Source: Acidimicrobiia bacterium
GTDB taxonomy: Bacteria > Actinomycetota > Acidimicrobiia > IMCC26256 > PALSA-555
DNA: 34,378 bases
Assembly (NCBI GenBank): GCA_040881685.1
Contig: JBBECS010000012.1
Coordinates: forward strand, 1 to 34,378
Direction of reading: 5' to 3'
The position numbers and the translations under genes were made by a program. Positions 1 to 8,978 of this stretch are shown piece by piece. The notes beneath the pieces were generated by a model. The model was given only the letters and a program-made list of their open reading frames with translations. It was not told where the DNA came from and searched no databases. How positions within the stretch are numbered: position 1 is the first letter of the stretch; the number at the start of each line of letters is the position of its first letter.

Positions 1-31
1 AGCGGAGCGACCCATGAAGCCGAGCGCCTGA
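1..31 (+). other. Edge fragment: start-proximal repeat end plus 5-codon mini-ORF
   Basis: The first 13 bases (AGCGGAGCGACCC) followed by ATG are identical to the sequence immediately before the atpH start codon, which is the end of repeat copy F (reverse complement of 20651-20663). The window may therefore begin inside another copy of that element. ATG at 14 has a GGAG six bases upstream but reads only five codons to a TGA at 29-31. That TGA overlaps the methyltransferase ATG at 31 as TGATG. The same frame is open to the left edge, so the TGA could instead end an upstream gene. The coupling geometry is seen; the identity of the upstream gene is unknown. Confidence 0.4.
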
Positions 32-807
32 TGCTGACCGTCGACTTCGACCGGTTGGGAGTGCGTGACGGCGCACGACTCCTCGACATGGGTTGCGGCG
101 GTGGCCGTCACGCGTTCGAAGCGTGGCGTCGTGGCGCGACCGTCGTCGCGCTCGACTACTCGGAAGCCGAGCTCAAGGAAGTGCGCGCCATCCAGGGTGC
201 GATGGTGGAAGCCGGCGAGGCGCCGCACGGTCAGGTCGGTGGCGCCGTCAACGGAGACGCGCTGGTCCTCCCATTCGCGGACGCGACGTTCGACTGCATC
301 ATCGCTTCGGAGGTCCTCGAGCATCTCTGGGCCGACACGGTCGCGATCGCCGAGCTCGTGCGCGTCCTCCGTCCGGGGGGTCGCATCGCGGTCACGGTTC
401 CGACGCGCTGGCCCGAACGCGTCTGTTGGGCACTCGACCACCGCTACCACGACACACCCGGTGGTCACGTCCGCATCTATCGCCAGCCGGAGCTTGAGGC
501 CAAGCTCGAAGCTGCCGGTCTGTGGTTGCGCGGCTCTCACCACGCGCACGCGCTCCACTCGCCGTACTGGTGGCTCAAGTGCGCGACCGGTGTGAACCGC
601 GTCGATCCGCCCTGGGCGGTACGCCGCTACCACGACTTCCTTGCGTGGCAGATCACGAACCGACCGGGGTGGGTCGAGAGCCTGGATCGGCTCTTGAACC
701 CGGTCCTCGGCAAGAGCCTCATCGTCTATGGGCAGAAGCTGACGAGCGAATCGCAGAGCGGTGCCGGGTACCCCGGTACCGAGCGAGTGCGTCAGAGATC
801 GGAGTAG
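31..807 (+). CDS. Class I SAM-dependent methyltransferase
   Basis: 258 aa. Rossmann-fold methyltransferase of the UbiE/Methyltransf_11 type. Motif I is LLDMGCGGGRHA (about residues 17-28), an acidic residue ends strand 2 (D42), and the SEVLEHL and VLRPGGRIAVTVP blocks mark motifs III/IV. The substrate is unknown. The start at 31 overlaps a TGA (TGATG), suggesting translational coupling to something upstream. The next gene begins 7 nt after the stop, so the two probably form an operon. The C-terminal tail, about residues 238-258 and low in complexity, is encoded by repeat element H and lies outside the conserved fold. A role in cell-envelope or glycolipid tailoring is inferred only from the neighbouring terpenoid-cyclase-like gene. 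Confidence 0.88.
   Translation: MLTVDFDRLGVRDGARLLDMGCGGGRHAFEAWRRGATVVALDYSEAELKEVRAIQGAMVEAGEAPHGQVGGAVNGDALVLPFADATFDCIIASEVLEHLWADTVAIAELVRVLRPGGRIAVTVPTRWPERVCWALDHRYHDTPGGHVRIYRQPELEAKLEAAGLWLRGSHHAHALHSPYWWLKCATGVNRVDPPWAVRRYHDFLAWQITNRPGWVESLDRLLNPVLGKSLIVYGQKLTSESQSGAGYPGTERVRQRSE
741..800 (+). repeat. Structured repeat family 1, copy H (overlaps 3' end of CDS)
   Basis: Degenerate copy of the element found at 15897, 20034 and 24598, in the same orientation relative to transcription. The 10-bp stem is CGGTGCCGGG (759-768), loop TAC (769-771), right arm 772-781, with one G-U wobble (G763/U777). Flanks GAGCGAA (744-750) and GAGCGAG (781-787) match the family flanks. As with the other copies it lies just upstream of the next gene's start (TTG 815), but here the preceding reading frame runs through it. 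Confidence 0.6.
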
Positions 808-814
808 AAACGTC

Positions 815-1939
815 TTGAAGCGCAAGCACCCCCTCCCGGAGGTTGCGGGAATCATCACCAGTGAGCAGATCGCGGCAACGGTCGATGCGATCGCCGCGAT
901 CCAGCTGCCCGACGGCAACATCCCGTGGACGCCCGGCGAGCACACCGACCCGTGGAATCTCGTCGAGGCGGCGATGGCGCTCGACGTGGGCGGCCGACAC
1001 CACGAAGCCGAGCGCGGGTACGAGTGGCTGCGCTCGATGCAACGGCCCGACGGGTGCTGGCACGCGTACTACGTGGGTCGCGACGTGAAAGACCCGGCGC
1101 TCGACACCAATGTCACCTGCTACGTGGCGAACGGCGTGTGGCACCACTACCTCTCCACCGGCGACACCGGGTTCCTCGAGGAGTTCTGGCCGGTCGTCGA
1201 GCGCGGGATCGACTTCGCGCTCGACCACCAGTTCGAGACGGGTGAGATCGCGTGGCGCGGCGACAACCCGAGCGACGGCGCGTTGCTCACGGGATCGTCG
1301 AGCATCCACGCAAGCCTCCGGTGCGCCATCGCGATCGCCGAGCGCCTCGGGCACGAACGGCCCGACTGGGAGCTCTCACTCGGCTCACTTGCGATCGCCG
1401 TTGCGCACCGGCCTGAGCGGTTCCTCGACAAGAACCGATGGGCGATGGACTGGTACTACCCGGTCCTCGGCGGCGTACTCCGCGGTCATCCTGCACACGC
1501 GCGGCTTGCAGCCGACTGGGACCGCTTCGTCGTCGCCGACCGCGGTGTGCGCTGCGTGTCCGACCGCCCGTGGGTGACGGCCGCCGAGACGTGCGAGTTC
1601 GTCATGGCGCTCGACGCGATCGGCCTCGAGGAACGCGCCCGCGAGCTCTTCGAGTGGGTGCAGTTCCTGCGCCACGACGACGGGGGCTACTGGACGGGCA
1701 TGAACTTCAACGACGAGCGCTTTGCGGACCAAGGCGAGCTGTTTCCCGTCGAGCAGCCCACGTGGAACTCCGCGGCCGTGGTCTTGGCGGCCAACGCGCT
1801 CGGCGGCGACGGACCGACCGCAGGTCTCTTCCGCGGCGAGGGGCTGCCCGTCGGCCTGACCCGCCAGGAGCTCATCGAAGCCGGTGCTGCGATCGAGGCC
1901 GAGTACGCCACGGGGCGGGCCCGCACCGACCGAAGCTGA
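815..1939 (+). CDS. Prenyltransferase/squalene-cyclase-like (alpha/alpha toroid) protein
   Basis: 374 aa from TTG 815. That start has GGAG ten bases upstream (801-804) and avoids a 47-nt overlap; ATG 761 in the same frame would lie inside repeat H. The protein shows the repeated aromatic/Asp-Gly motifs of terpenoid-cyclase/prenyltransferase toroids: IQLPDGNIPW, MQRPDGCWHAYY and RHDDGGYWTGMNF, separated by paired helices. I see no class II DXDD protonation motif, so a true squalene-hopene cyclase is unlikely. The fold is also shared by glycan-processing six-hairpin proteins. Together with the upstream methyltransferase it probably acts in lipid or glycan modification. It ends 7 nt from the convergent methyltransferase gene. 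Confidence 0.75.
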   Translation: MKRKHPLPEVAGIITSEQIAATVDAIAAIQLPDGNIPWTPGEHTDPWNLVEAAMALDVGGRHHEAERGYEWLRSMQRPDGCWHAYYVGRDVKDPALDTNVTCYVANGVWHHYLSTGDTGFLEEFWPVVERGIDFALDHQFETGEIAWRGDNPSDGALLTGSSSIHASLRCAIAIAERLGHERPDWELSLGSLAIAVAHRPERFLDKNRWAMDWYYPVLGGVLRGHPAHARLAADWDRFVVADRGVRCVSDRPWVTAAETCEFVMALDAIGLEERARELFEWVQFLRHDDGGYWTGMNFNDERFADQGELFPVEQPTWNSAAVVLAANALGGDGPTAGLFRGEGLPVGLTRQELIEAGAAIEAEYATGRARTDRS

Positions 1940-1946
1940 GCTCGCG

Positions 1947-2567
1947 TCAGGCGTCGGCCCGGCGCAGGACGCGCAACGATCCCGTGGTCGACACCGGTTC
2001 GAAGCCATCGGCGACCGCGCGTTTCCAGACCTCGAACGGCGCCTGGCCCCCATCGGCAGGGTCCTCGAACACGTCGTGGAACACCAGCAAGCCGCCGGGC
2101 GCGAGGTGCCGTGACCACGACTCGTAGTCGGCGAGCGCGACATCGAGCGCGTGCCCGCCGTCGATGAACACGAGACCGAGCGTGGTTCCCCAGTTGGCAG
2201 CGACCGTCGCCGAACGACCGACGACGCCAACCACCGCATCCTCCAGACCTGCGTCCTCGATCGTGCGGCGGAAGAACGGCAGCGTGTCCATGCGCCCGGT
2301 TCGCGGGTCCACCAGCCGCTCGTCGTGGTGCTCCCATCCCGACTGGTTCTCCTCGGAACCTCGGTGATGATCGACGGTGTAGAGCACCGTCCCGCGTTCG
2401 CGGGCCGCCGCGCCGAGGTACACCGCCGACTTGCCGCAATACGTGCCCACTTCGAGCAGCGGTCCGATCGCACCGGCTTCGAGCCCGGCGTCGTGCAACG
2501 CGATGCCTTCGTGATCAGGCATGAACCCGATCGCGTCGCGTGCGTGGCCCAGGAGCGCGGCATCCAT
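1947..2567 (-). CDS. Class I SAM-dependent methyltransferase (Methyltransf_24/TylF-like)
   Basis: 206 aa from ATG 2567. The frame is open far upstream, but that extension only shadows the mutase gene in another frame. Motif I is GPLLEVGTYCGKSAVYLG, followed by LYTVDHHRGSEE and the family signature VFIDGGHALDVALADYESW, where D-G-G-H would bind metal or SAM. It ends with APGGLLVFHDVFE. The family includes O-methyltransferases acting on sugars, polyketides and catechols; the substrate here is unknown. ATG 2567 lies 2 nt after the TGA of the acyl-CoA mutase, so the two are almost certainly co-transcribed and translationally coupled. No function linking them is evident. Confidence 0.85.
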   Translation of the reverse strand: MDAALLGHARDAIGFMPDHEGIALHDAGLEAGAIGPLLEVGTYCGKSAVYLGAAARERGTVLYTVDHHRGSEENQSGWEHHDERLVDPRTGRMDTLPFFRRTIEDAGLEDAVVGVVGRSATVAANWGTTLGLVFIDGGHALDVALADYESWSRHLAPGGLLVFHDVFEDPADGGQAPFEVWKRAVADGFEPVSTTGSLRVLRRADA

Positions 2568-2569
2568 CG

Positions 2570-4204
<1,635 letters not shown>

Positions 4205-4285
4205 CTCTTCCGCTCTTGGCCCTTCGGGCCGGGCCGCTCGGGCCCCGCTCGCTGCGCCGCAGCGTACCCACGGCGCGGACGCTTG
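4205..4285 (-). repeat. Structured repeat family 2, copy E, leader of the acyl-CoA mutase gene
   Basis: On the transcribed (minus) strand this matches copy D (5601-5658): a block CCGCGCCG, a hairpin around GGTAC, then GGCCC with triloop GAA (arms at 4218-4222 and 4226-4230), then AAGAGCGGAAGAG directly before GTG 4204. Relative to D there is an extra stretch of about 20 bases between the two hairpins. The first hairpin retains 7 of 8 pairs, two of them G-U. The purine-rich end supplies the probable ribosome-binding site. No gene is visible in the rest of the 4205-4352 gap. Confidence 0.6.
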
Positions 4286-4352
4286 CTCACGTCGTCCAGG
4301 CTACCGGTGCCTTGGTACCGTCACGGCGCCGCCGATACAGGAGAGAACGACC

Positions 4353-4727
4353 ATGTCGCAGACCCCGGGCGAGATCGTGACCGCGCTCATCACGGCCAAC
4401 GAGGCTCGTGACGTCGACGCGCTGCTCGCGGTCCTCACCGACGACGCACTGTACGAGAACGTCCCGATGTCGCCGCTGAAGGGGCACGCCGAGATCCGAA
4501 GCATGCTCGAAGGCTTCCTCTCGTCGGCGACGAACGTGGCGTGGGAAGTGCTCCATCAGGTCGAACAAGGCAACGTGGTGATGAACGAACGCGTCGACCG
4601 CTTCGTGATGGCGGACGGAAAGAACATCTCGATCCGGGTTGCAGGGCTGTTCGAGATCCGCGACGGCAAGGTCGCGGTGTGGAGGGACTACTTCGACCTG
4701 GCGGAGTTCACGAACCAGATGGGGTAA
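4353..4727 (+). CDS. Limonene-1,2-epoxide hydrolase family protein (SnoaL/NTF2 fold)
   Basis: 124 aa. ATG 4353 has a good AGGAGAG at 4339-4345; the longer open frame upstream lies over repeat E and antisense to the mutase. The complete limonene-epoxide-hydrolase active-site pattern is visible: Y34 and N36 in LYENVPM, R80 and D82 in NERVDRF, and D112 in VWRDYFDL. In that family an Asp-Arg-Asp triad activates water for one-step epoxide opening. Most SnoaL-like proteins lack this set, so epoxide hydrolysis is a reasonable inference, but the substrate is unknown. Its 3' end overlaps the convergent SDR gene by 20 nt. The pairing with an oxidoreductase suggests small-molecule catabolism. Confidence 0.85.
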   Translation: MSQTPGEIVTALITANEARDVDALLAVLTDDALYENVPMSPLKGHAEIRSMLEGFLSSATNVAWEVLHQVEQGNVVMNERVDRFVMADGKNISIRVAGLFEIRDGKVAVWRDYFDLAEFTNQMG

Positions 4728-5496
4728 CACCCCGGCCCGATGGCGGGCGGAACTGGCCGGTCCCCGCGGTGACGCCGCCGTCGACGGGGACCGCCGCGCC
4801 CGTCATGAACGACGCGTCGTCGGAGAGCAAGAACGCGATGACCGCAGCCACCTCCTCGGGGCGACCCCACCGCTGCATCGGCACGTGGCTGCGCATCTCC
4901 TCGAACATGTCCGGTGCATGCCGCTCCATTGGAATCGTCATCCCGGTGCCCGCAATGCCACCAGGGCAGACCGCGTTCACGCGGATGCCCTCGTGGGCAA
5001 GATCGATCGCGACCGACCGAACGAGGTTCATCACACCACCCTTGGACGCGTTGTAGGCCCACATCTGCGCGTCACCGAACAGCCCCGACACCGATGCGGT
5101 GACGACGATCGCACCGCCGCCATTTGCGCGGAGCACCGGAACGGACGCACGCATCCCCAACATCACTCCGCGGAGGTTGATCGCGAGCGTGCGATCGACG
5201 TCGGCCATCGGGTGCTCGTCGATCGCGCCGCTGGCGCCGACGCCCGCGTTCAACACGACGCCGTCGAGCCTGCCAAAGCTGTCGAGCGCGCTCGCGATCA
5301 TCGCCGTGTTGCCTTCTTCGGTCGCGATGTCGGCGACATGTGCGCCCACGCGGTCGGTTGCCTCGTCCACCCATCCGAGCGCGTCGCCGGCAACGTCAAC
5401 GGCGAGCACCGACCAACCGTCACGGGAGAGCCGCTCTGCGGTTGCCCGTCCCATCCCCGATGCCGCCCCGGTGACGACGACCGCCTTGTTCGTCAT
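4708..5496 (-). CDS. Short-chain dehydrogenase/reductase (SDR)
   Basis: 262 aa classical SDR. Nucleotide-binding TGAASGMG is at 9-16, NAG at 83-85, structural N107, catalytic Ser at 135 or 137, and YNASK with Y148 and K152; AVPVDGG is near the C-terminus. The acidic residue after strand 2 (VDVAG) favours NAD(H). Substrate unknown. ATG 5496 lacks a Shine-Dalgarno sequence but has TACCCT eight bases upstream (5505-5510), so the transcript may be nearly leaderless. It converges on, and overlaps by 20 nt, the epoxide-hydrolase-like gene. Its C-terminal tail after PVDGG is longer than usual and includes the overlap region. Confidence 0.9.
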   Translation of the reverse strand: MTNKAVVVTGAASGMGRATAERLSRDGWSVLAVDVAGDALGWVDEATDRVGAHVADIATEEGNTAMIASALDSFGRLDGVVLNAGVGASGAIDEHPMADVDRTLAINLRGVMLGMRASVPVLRANGGGAIVVTASVSGLFGDAQMWAYNASKGGVMNLVRSVAIDLAHEGIRVNAVCPGGIAGTGMTIPMERHAPDMFEEMRSHVPMQRWGRPEEVAAVIAFLLSDDASFMTGAAVPVDGGVTAGTGQFRPPSGRGVTPSGS

Positions 5497-5504
5497 GGCG
5501 CGGC

Positions 5505-5510
5505 AGGGTA
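5505..5510 (-). promoter_or_regulatory. Candidate -10 box (TACCCT) for the SDR gene
   Basis: TACCCT on the minus strand, eight bases before ATG 5496. The hexamer is identical to those before prfA and the RecB-like gene. No convincing -35 and no Shine-Dalgarno sequence are seen, which fits a transcript starting at or one or two bases before the ATG. Confidence 0.4.
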
Positions 5511-5600
5511 TCGGCCCGCTACGGACAGTGGCTGCGTGGATTCCTGAGACCCGGCGCTACGCTCGCCCCGCGTCGCCGCCGACCACGGGAGTCGGGAGCG

Positions 5601-5658
5601 ACATCCGCGCCGCAGGTACCCTGCGGCCCGGCCCGCAGGGCCGAGAGCGGAGAAGGTG
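5601..5658 (+). repeat. Structured repeat family 2, copy D, leader of glpX
   Basis: Two hairpins in a row: arm GCCGCAGG (5609-5616), loop TAC, right arm 5620-5627; then GGCCC (5630-5634), triloop GCA, GGGCC (5638-5642). They are followed by GAGAGCGGAGAAGGTG running into ATG 5659. Copy E upstream of the mutase gene has the same order, the same second stem with loop GAA, and the same purine-rich end. The rest of the 5497-5600 gap holds the divergent promoters; TACGCT at 5558-5563 is a possible -10 for glpX. Confidence 0.6.
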
Positions 5659-6645
5659 ATGGAGCAGCGCGAAGCACCGGATCGCAACCTCGCCATGGAC
5701 CTCGGCCGCGTCACCGAGGCCGCGGCTCTCGCCGCCGGTCGGTGGGTCGGCCGCGGCGACAAGGAGGCCGCCGACCAAGCCGCGGTCGACGCGATGCGCC
5801 TCGTGCTGAACACCGTCCCGATGGAAGGCATCGTCGTCATCGGCGAGGGCGAGAAGGACGAGGCGCCGATGCTCTACAACGGCGAGGAGATCGGCGCGGG
5901 TGGGCCCCAGTGCGACATCGCGGTCGACCCGATCGATGGCACGACCCTCACGAGCCTCGGCCGGAACCACGCCATCGCCGTGATCGCGATCGCAGAGCGC
6001 GGGTCGATGTTCGATCCCGGTCCGTGCGTGTACATGGAGAAGATCGCGGTGGGACCCGAAGCGCGGGACGTGATCGACCTCGAAGCACCGGTCACCGCCA
6101 ACCTCGAGGCCGTCGCGAAGGCACGCGGCGAGCAAGTGAAGGACGTGACCGCGGTCATCCTCGAGCGCGATCGTCACGACAACATCATCCGCGAGTGTCG
6201 CGAGGCCGGCGCGCGCATTCGTCTCATCCCCGATGGTGACGTCGTTGGTGCAATGGCAACCGGGTGGCCGGAGTCCGGATACGACATCCTCTTCGGCATC
6301 GGAGGTACTCCCGAGGGCGTGATCGCGGCGTGCGCACTCAAGTCGCTCGGCGGCGCGATCCAGGGGCGGCTGTGGCCCAGGAACGAGGATGAGCGCAAGG
6401 CCGCACTCGACCTGGGCTACGACCTCGATCGTGTTCTCCAGACCGACGACCTCGTGTCGGGTGACGATGTGTTCTTCTCCGCAACCGGCATCACCGACGG
6501 CGACCTGCTCAAGGGTGTCCACTACCGCGGTGACGGCGCATCCACTGAGACCCTCGTCATGCGCTCCAAGACCGGAACCATCCGGCGCATCCAGGCCAAT
6601 CACCAATGGCAGAAGCTGATGCGCTACTCCGCGCTCGACTACTAG
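5659..6645 (+). CDS. glpX: Fructose-1,6-bisphosphatase class II (GlpX)
   Basis: 328 aa. Hydrolyses fructose-1,6-bisphosphate to fructose-6-phosphate in gluconeogenesis. It has the class II signatures: metal-binding [37 protein letters not shown] (D90-T95), [12 protein letters not shown], and C-terminal [16 protein letters not shown]. The ATG at 5659 is preceded by GGAGAAGG; a GTG immediately before it (5656) is also possible. The repeat D leader ends at the start codon. It is not functionally tied to its neighbours. The next gene's long open frame overlaps its 3' end only as an unlikely N-terminal extension. Confidence 0.97.
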   Translation: MEQREAPDRNLAMDLGRVTEAAALAAGRWVGRGDKEAADQAAVDAMRLVLNTVPMEGIVVIGEGEKDEAPMLYNGEEIGAGGPQCDIAVDPIDGTTLTSLGRNHAIAVIAIAERGSMFDPGPCVYMEKIAVGPEARDVIDLEAPVTANLEAVAKARGEQVKDVTAVILERDRHDNIIRECREAGARIRLIPDGDVVGAMATGWPESGYDILFGIGGTPEGVIAACALKSLGGAIQGRLWPRNEDERKAALDLGYDLDRVLQTDDLVSGDDVFFSATGITDGDLLKGVHYRGDGASTETLVMRSKTGTIRRIQANHQWQKLMRYSALDY

Positions 6646-6668
6646 AGCGAAGAGCAGCGGCCGCGCAC

Positions 6669-7529
6669 GTGCGGGGTGAGCGACGCGCCGGGGAAGGCGC
6701 GTGGCGTCGGAATCGTGGGATCCGCGGGGGCGTGCGGCGCGTTGGGGCGGCCGCGCTGCTCGCCACGCGCATCCCGACGACGAGGTGGCGATCGCTCCCC
6801 GACTTCGTGATCATCGGCGCGCAGAAGGCCGGGACGACGAGCCTGTATGCCGGGCTGGTCGCTCACCCTGACGTGCGGCGGGCGTTCCGCAAGGAAGTTC
6901 ACTTCTTCGACACCACGCACTATCCGCGCGTCGGTTGGTATCGCCGCCACTTCCCGATCGACCGGGAACACGTGCTCACCGGAGAGTCGAGCCCGTACTA
7001 CCTCTTTCACCCCGCCGTGCCCACCCGCATGAGGGCCGTCCTGCCCGACGTGTCGCTCATCGCCATTTTGCGCGAGCCAGTAGCGCGAGCGATCTCGCAG
7101 TATCACCACGCCCGGCACTGGGGCTTCGAAGACCGACCGATCGAGCGCGCGCTCGAACCTGCGGCGCACGAAGTGCTCGCGGCACTCGACGACGCCGCGT
7201 GGTACGACCGCGCGGACAGCCCAGCTCGCGAGCGGGCCTACCTCGCACGGGGGCAATACGCCGAGCAGCTCGAACGGTGGTTTGGCGCCTTCGACCGCGA
7301 TCGCGTGCTCGTGCTCGACAGCGAGGAGCTCGACCGCGGGCTCGCCATCCCGACCGCGCAACGCTTCCTCGGACTGGTCGAGCACGAGATCCCAGCCGTG
7401 CCCCATCGCAATGTCGGCTCGTACGGATCACCCGATCCCGGACTTGTACGGGAGCTCGCCGCATACTTCGAACCTCACAACGAACGACTGGTGAAGCTCC
7501 TCGGTCGAACGTTCCAGTGGTCAACCTGA
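6669..7529 (+). CDS. PAPS-dependent sulfotransferase (glycan-type)
   Basis: About 286 aa. Transfers sulfate from PAPS, probably to a carbohydrate. The 5'-phosphosulfate loop is FVIIGAQKAGTTSLY and the 3'-phosphate site is IAILREPVARAISQYHHARH, as in Sulfotransfer_1/3 (heparan-type) enzymes. KEVHFFD and GESSPYYLFHP are also typical of the family. The start is uncertain. GTG 6669 is used because it lies after the glpX stop. GTG 6732 would give a tighter N-terminus, and neither has a strong ribosome-binding site. A second sulfotransferase lies at 8979-9767 beyond a divergent flippase, which suggests a sulfated surface polysaccharide or glycolipid. Confidence 0.85.
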   Translation: MRGERRAGEGAWRRNRGIRGGVRRVGAAALLATRIPTTRWRSLPDFVIIGAQKAGTTSLYAGLVAHPDVRRAFRKEVHFFDTTHYPRVGWYRRHFPIDREHVLTGESSPYYLFHPAVPTRMRAVLPDVSLIAILREPVARAISQYHHARHWGFEDRPIERALEPAAHEVLAALDDAAWYDRADSPARERAYLARGQYAEQLERWFGAFDRDRVLVLDSEELDRGLAIPTAQRFLGLVEHEIPAVPHRNVGSYGSPDPGLVRELAAYFEPHNERLVKLLGRTFQWST

Positions 7530-7544
7530 GACGGTGGAGGAGCG

Positions 7545-8903
7545 TCAGTGCCCGGACCGACGCCTCATGTCGCGCACCTCGGTGAGGACCGCACGGAGGT
7601 CAGCCCGCGTCGAGAAGCCGGCCCGACGACGAATCACGATCAGCTGAGCAGCGTTCTGCAGCGCCAACTTCACGGCAGTTGCGATCGCGAGACCCTCGAT
7701 CCCGCCCAACTCGAAGCCGACGACTTGGAGCGCCAGGGTTACGGGCATGCTCACTGCGACGATCACCGCATACGCGCGGTGGTTGCCGGTCATGAGCAGC
7801 GCGAAGCCGCATGATCCTGCGAACGTCTGGATGATCTGGCCGACGCTGAGGATGACGAGCACCCACCAACCGTCGCCGTAGAACGCACCGAACAAGGCCT
7901 CCAGGATCTGACGGCCCGCGACCAGGTAGATGACGGCCAAGAGGCACGCGCCGATGAGCGCCACGCCGGCGGTGGCTCGCAGCGTCCGCTCGATGCGCTG
8001 CGTCATCGCTTGGGAATGCCACCCGGCGATCAGCGGCGTCACGACCTGATTCACCACGATCAGCGGGAGTCCGACCAGCATGCCGAGGCGGAATGGTGCG
8101 CCGTACAGCGCGACATCGCGGGCGCTACCGAGCGAACCGACGACGAGCATGTCGAGCTGTGCAACCAACGCCAGACCCACCGTGGACAGCCACAGCGCCG
8201 GCTCCACCGGCTGGCGGAACGAGATGCCGGCGGCTCGAGTTGGACGGAGCTTGGCCGCCACGGCGAACGCACCAGGGATCAAGGCTGCCGCCGACACGAT
8301 GACGCTCGCCAGGAGGACGTCCTCCAGGTTCACATCCGCCGAGATCGCCAACAGCACACCGAGTACGACGCACAGACCGAGGTTGGTCAGGAGCTGCCCA
8401 AAGATCGTTGCCCGCGAGTAGTCACGGAACGCGCGCAATGCTTCCGGGACGATGTTTTCGAGCACACGAAGGCCGGCCTTGATTCCCACGAGCGCACTCA
8501 CGGTTGCGAGCGCCGTACGAGGGAACGCAAACTGGAACAGCTCCTCCCCGAGCGGCGAGCCGAGAAGCGCCCCACATACGAGTGCGGCACCGAGCGCAAC
8601 CGCGAGCGCGGACACGATCTCGTGACGTGCTTCGTGCTCGTCCCGCTTGCTGAGCGCAGTGGCGGCCCGACGCAACAAGGTCTGTGGCAACCCAAGCTGC
8701 GCGATCAGCGCCGCGACCGTGAAGACGCTCACCGCGACGTTGTAGGAACCGAAGGCGCTCGGCTCGATCAAGTTCGCGACGAGCACCTGCGACGCGAAGA
8801 GCAAGCCGATGCTGAGCGGATATCCGATCCCTGCTCGACTGAGCCCGCGTGTGACGAGCCGCCGGTCCCCGCCCGCTCCCTCTCGCGACCTCACTTCGTC
8901 CAT
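7545..8903 (-). CDS. Oligosaccharide flippase (Wzx/MATE-like, MOP superfamily)
   Basis: 452 aa with about 12-14 hydrophobic helices. The N-terminal SRAGIGYPLSIGLLFASQVLVANLIEPSAFGSYN matches the start of polysaccharide-synthase/flippase family proteins, which move lipid-linked oligosaccharides across the cytoplasmic membrane. Other traits are the central AQLDMLVVGSLGSARDVALY and a basic C-terminal tail. It is encoded divergently from a sulfotransferase gene and sits between two sulfotransferases, so it probably exports the glycan they modify. ATG 8903 has no Shine-Dalgarno of its own. A nine-codon mini-ORF with a good one ends 3 nt before it, so translation may be coupled. GTG 8894 is an alternative start. 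Confidence 0.87.
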   Translation of the reverse strand: MDEVRSREGAGGDRRLVTRGLSRAGIGYPLSIGLLFASQVLVANLIEPSAFGSYNVAVSVFTVAALIAQLGLPQTLLRRAATALSKRDEHEARHEIVSALAVALGAALVCGALLGSPLGEELFQFAFPRTALATVSALVGIKAGLRVLENIVPEALRAFRDYSRATIFGQLLTNLGLCVVLGVLLAISADVNLEDVLLASVIVSAAALIPGAFAVAAKLRPTRAAGISFRQPVEPALWLSTVGLALVAQLDMLVVGSLGSARDVALYGAPFRLGMLVGLPLIVVNQVVTPLIAGWHSQAMTQRIERTLRATAGVALIGACLLAVIYLVAGRQILEALFGAFYGDGWWVLVILSVGQIIQTFAGSCGFALLMTGNHRAYAVIVAVSMPVTLALQVVGFELGGIEGLAIATAVKLALQNAAQLIVIRRRAGFSTRADLRAVLTEVRDMRRRSGH

Positions 8904-8906
8904 CGG

Positions 8907-8933
8907 TCAGGCGGCGATGCGCGTACGAATCAC
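8907..8933 (-). CDS. Possible 8-residue leader ORF before the flippase gene
   Basis: GTG 8933 reads VIRTRIAA and stops at TGA 8909-8907, three bases before the flippase ATG and in the same frame. It has a clear ribosome-binding site, AAAGGA (8947-8942), eight bases before the GTG, whereas the flippase start has none. Delivering ribosomes by termination and re-initiation is a plausible reading. Chance occurrence cannot be excluded for so short an ORF. Confidence 0.3.
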   Translation of the reverse strand: MIRTRIAA

Positions 8934-8966
8934 CGGGCTGATCCTTTCTGTGTGGTTCCGCTGCAC

Positions 8967-8972
8967 TAACGT
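8967..8972 (+). promoter_or_regulatory. Leaderless -10 box (TAACGT) for sulfotransferase gene
   Basis: TAACGT fits TANNNT and is followed by exactly six bases and the GTG start at 8979. There is no Shine-Dalgarno sequence. The same geometry occurs before the RecB-like gene and prfA. It implies transcription starting on the G of the start codon. Confidence 0.5.
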
Positions 8973-8978
8973 CGACGC

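Noticed and set aside
761-814. ATG 761 as start of the toroid cyclase-like gene
   Set aside because: It lies inside repeat H and would overlap the upstream gene by 47 nt without a ribosome-binding site; TTG 815 has GGAG at workable spacing.
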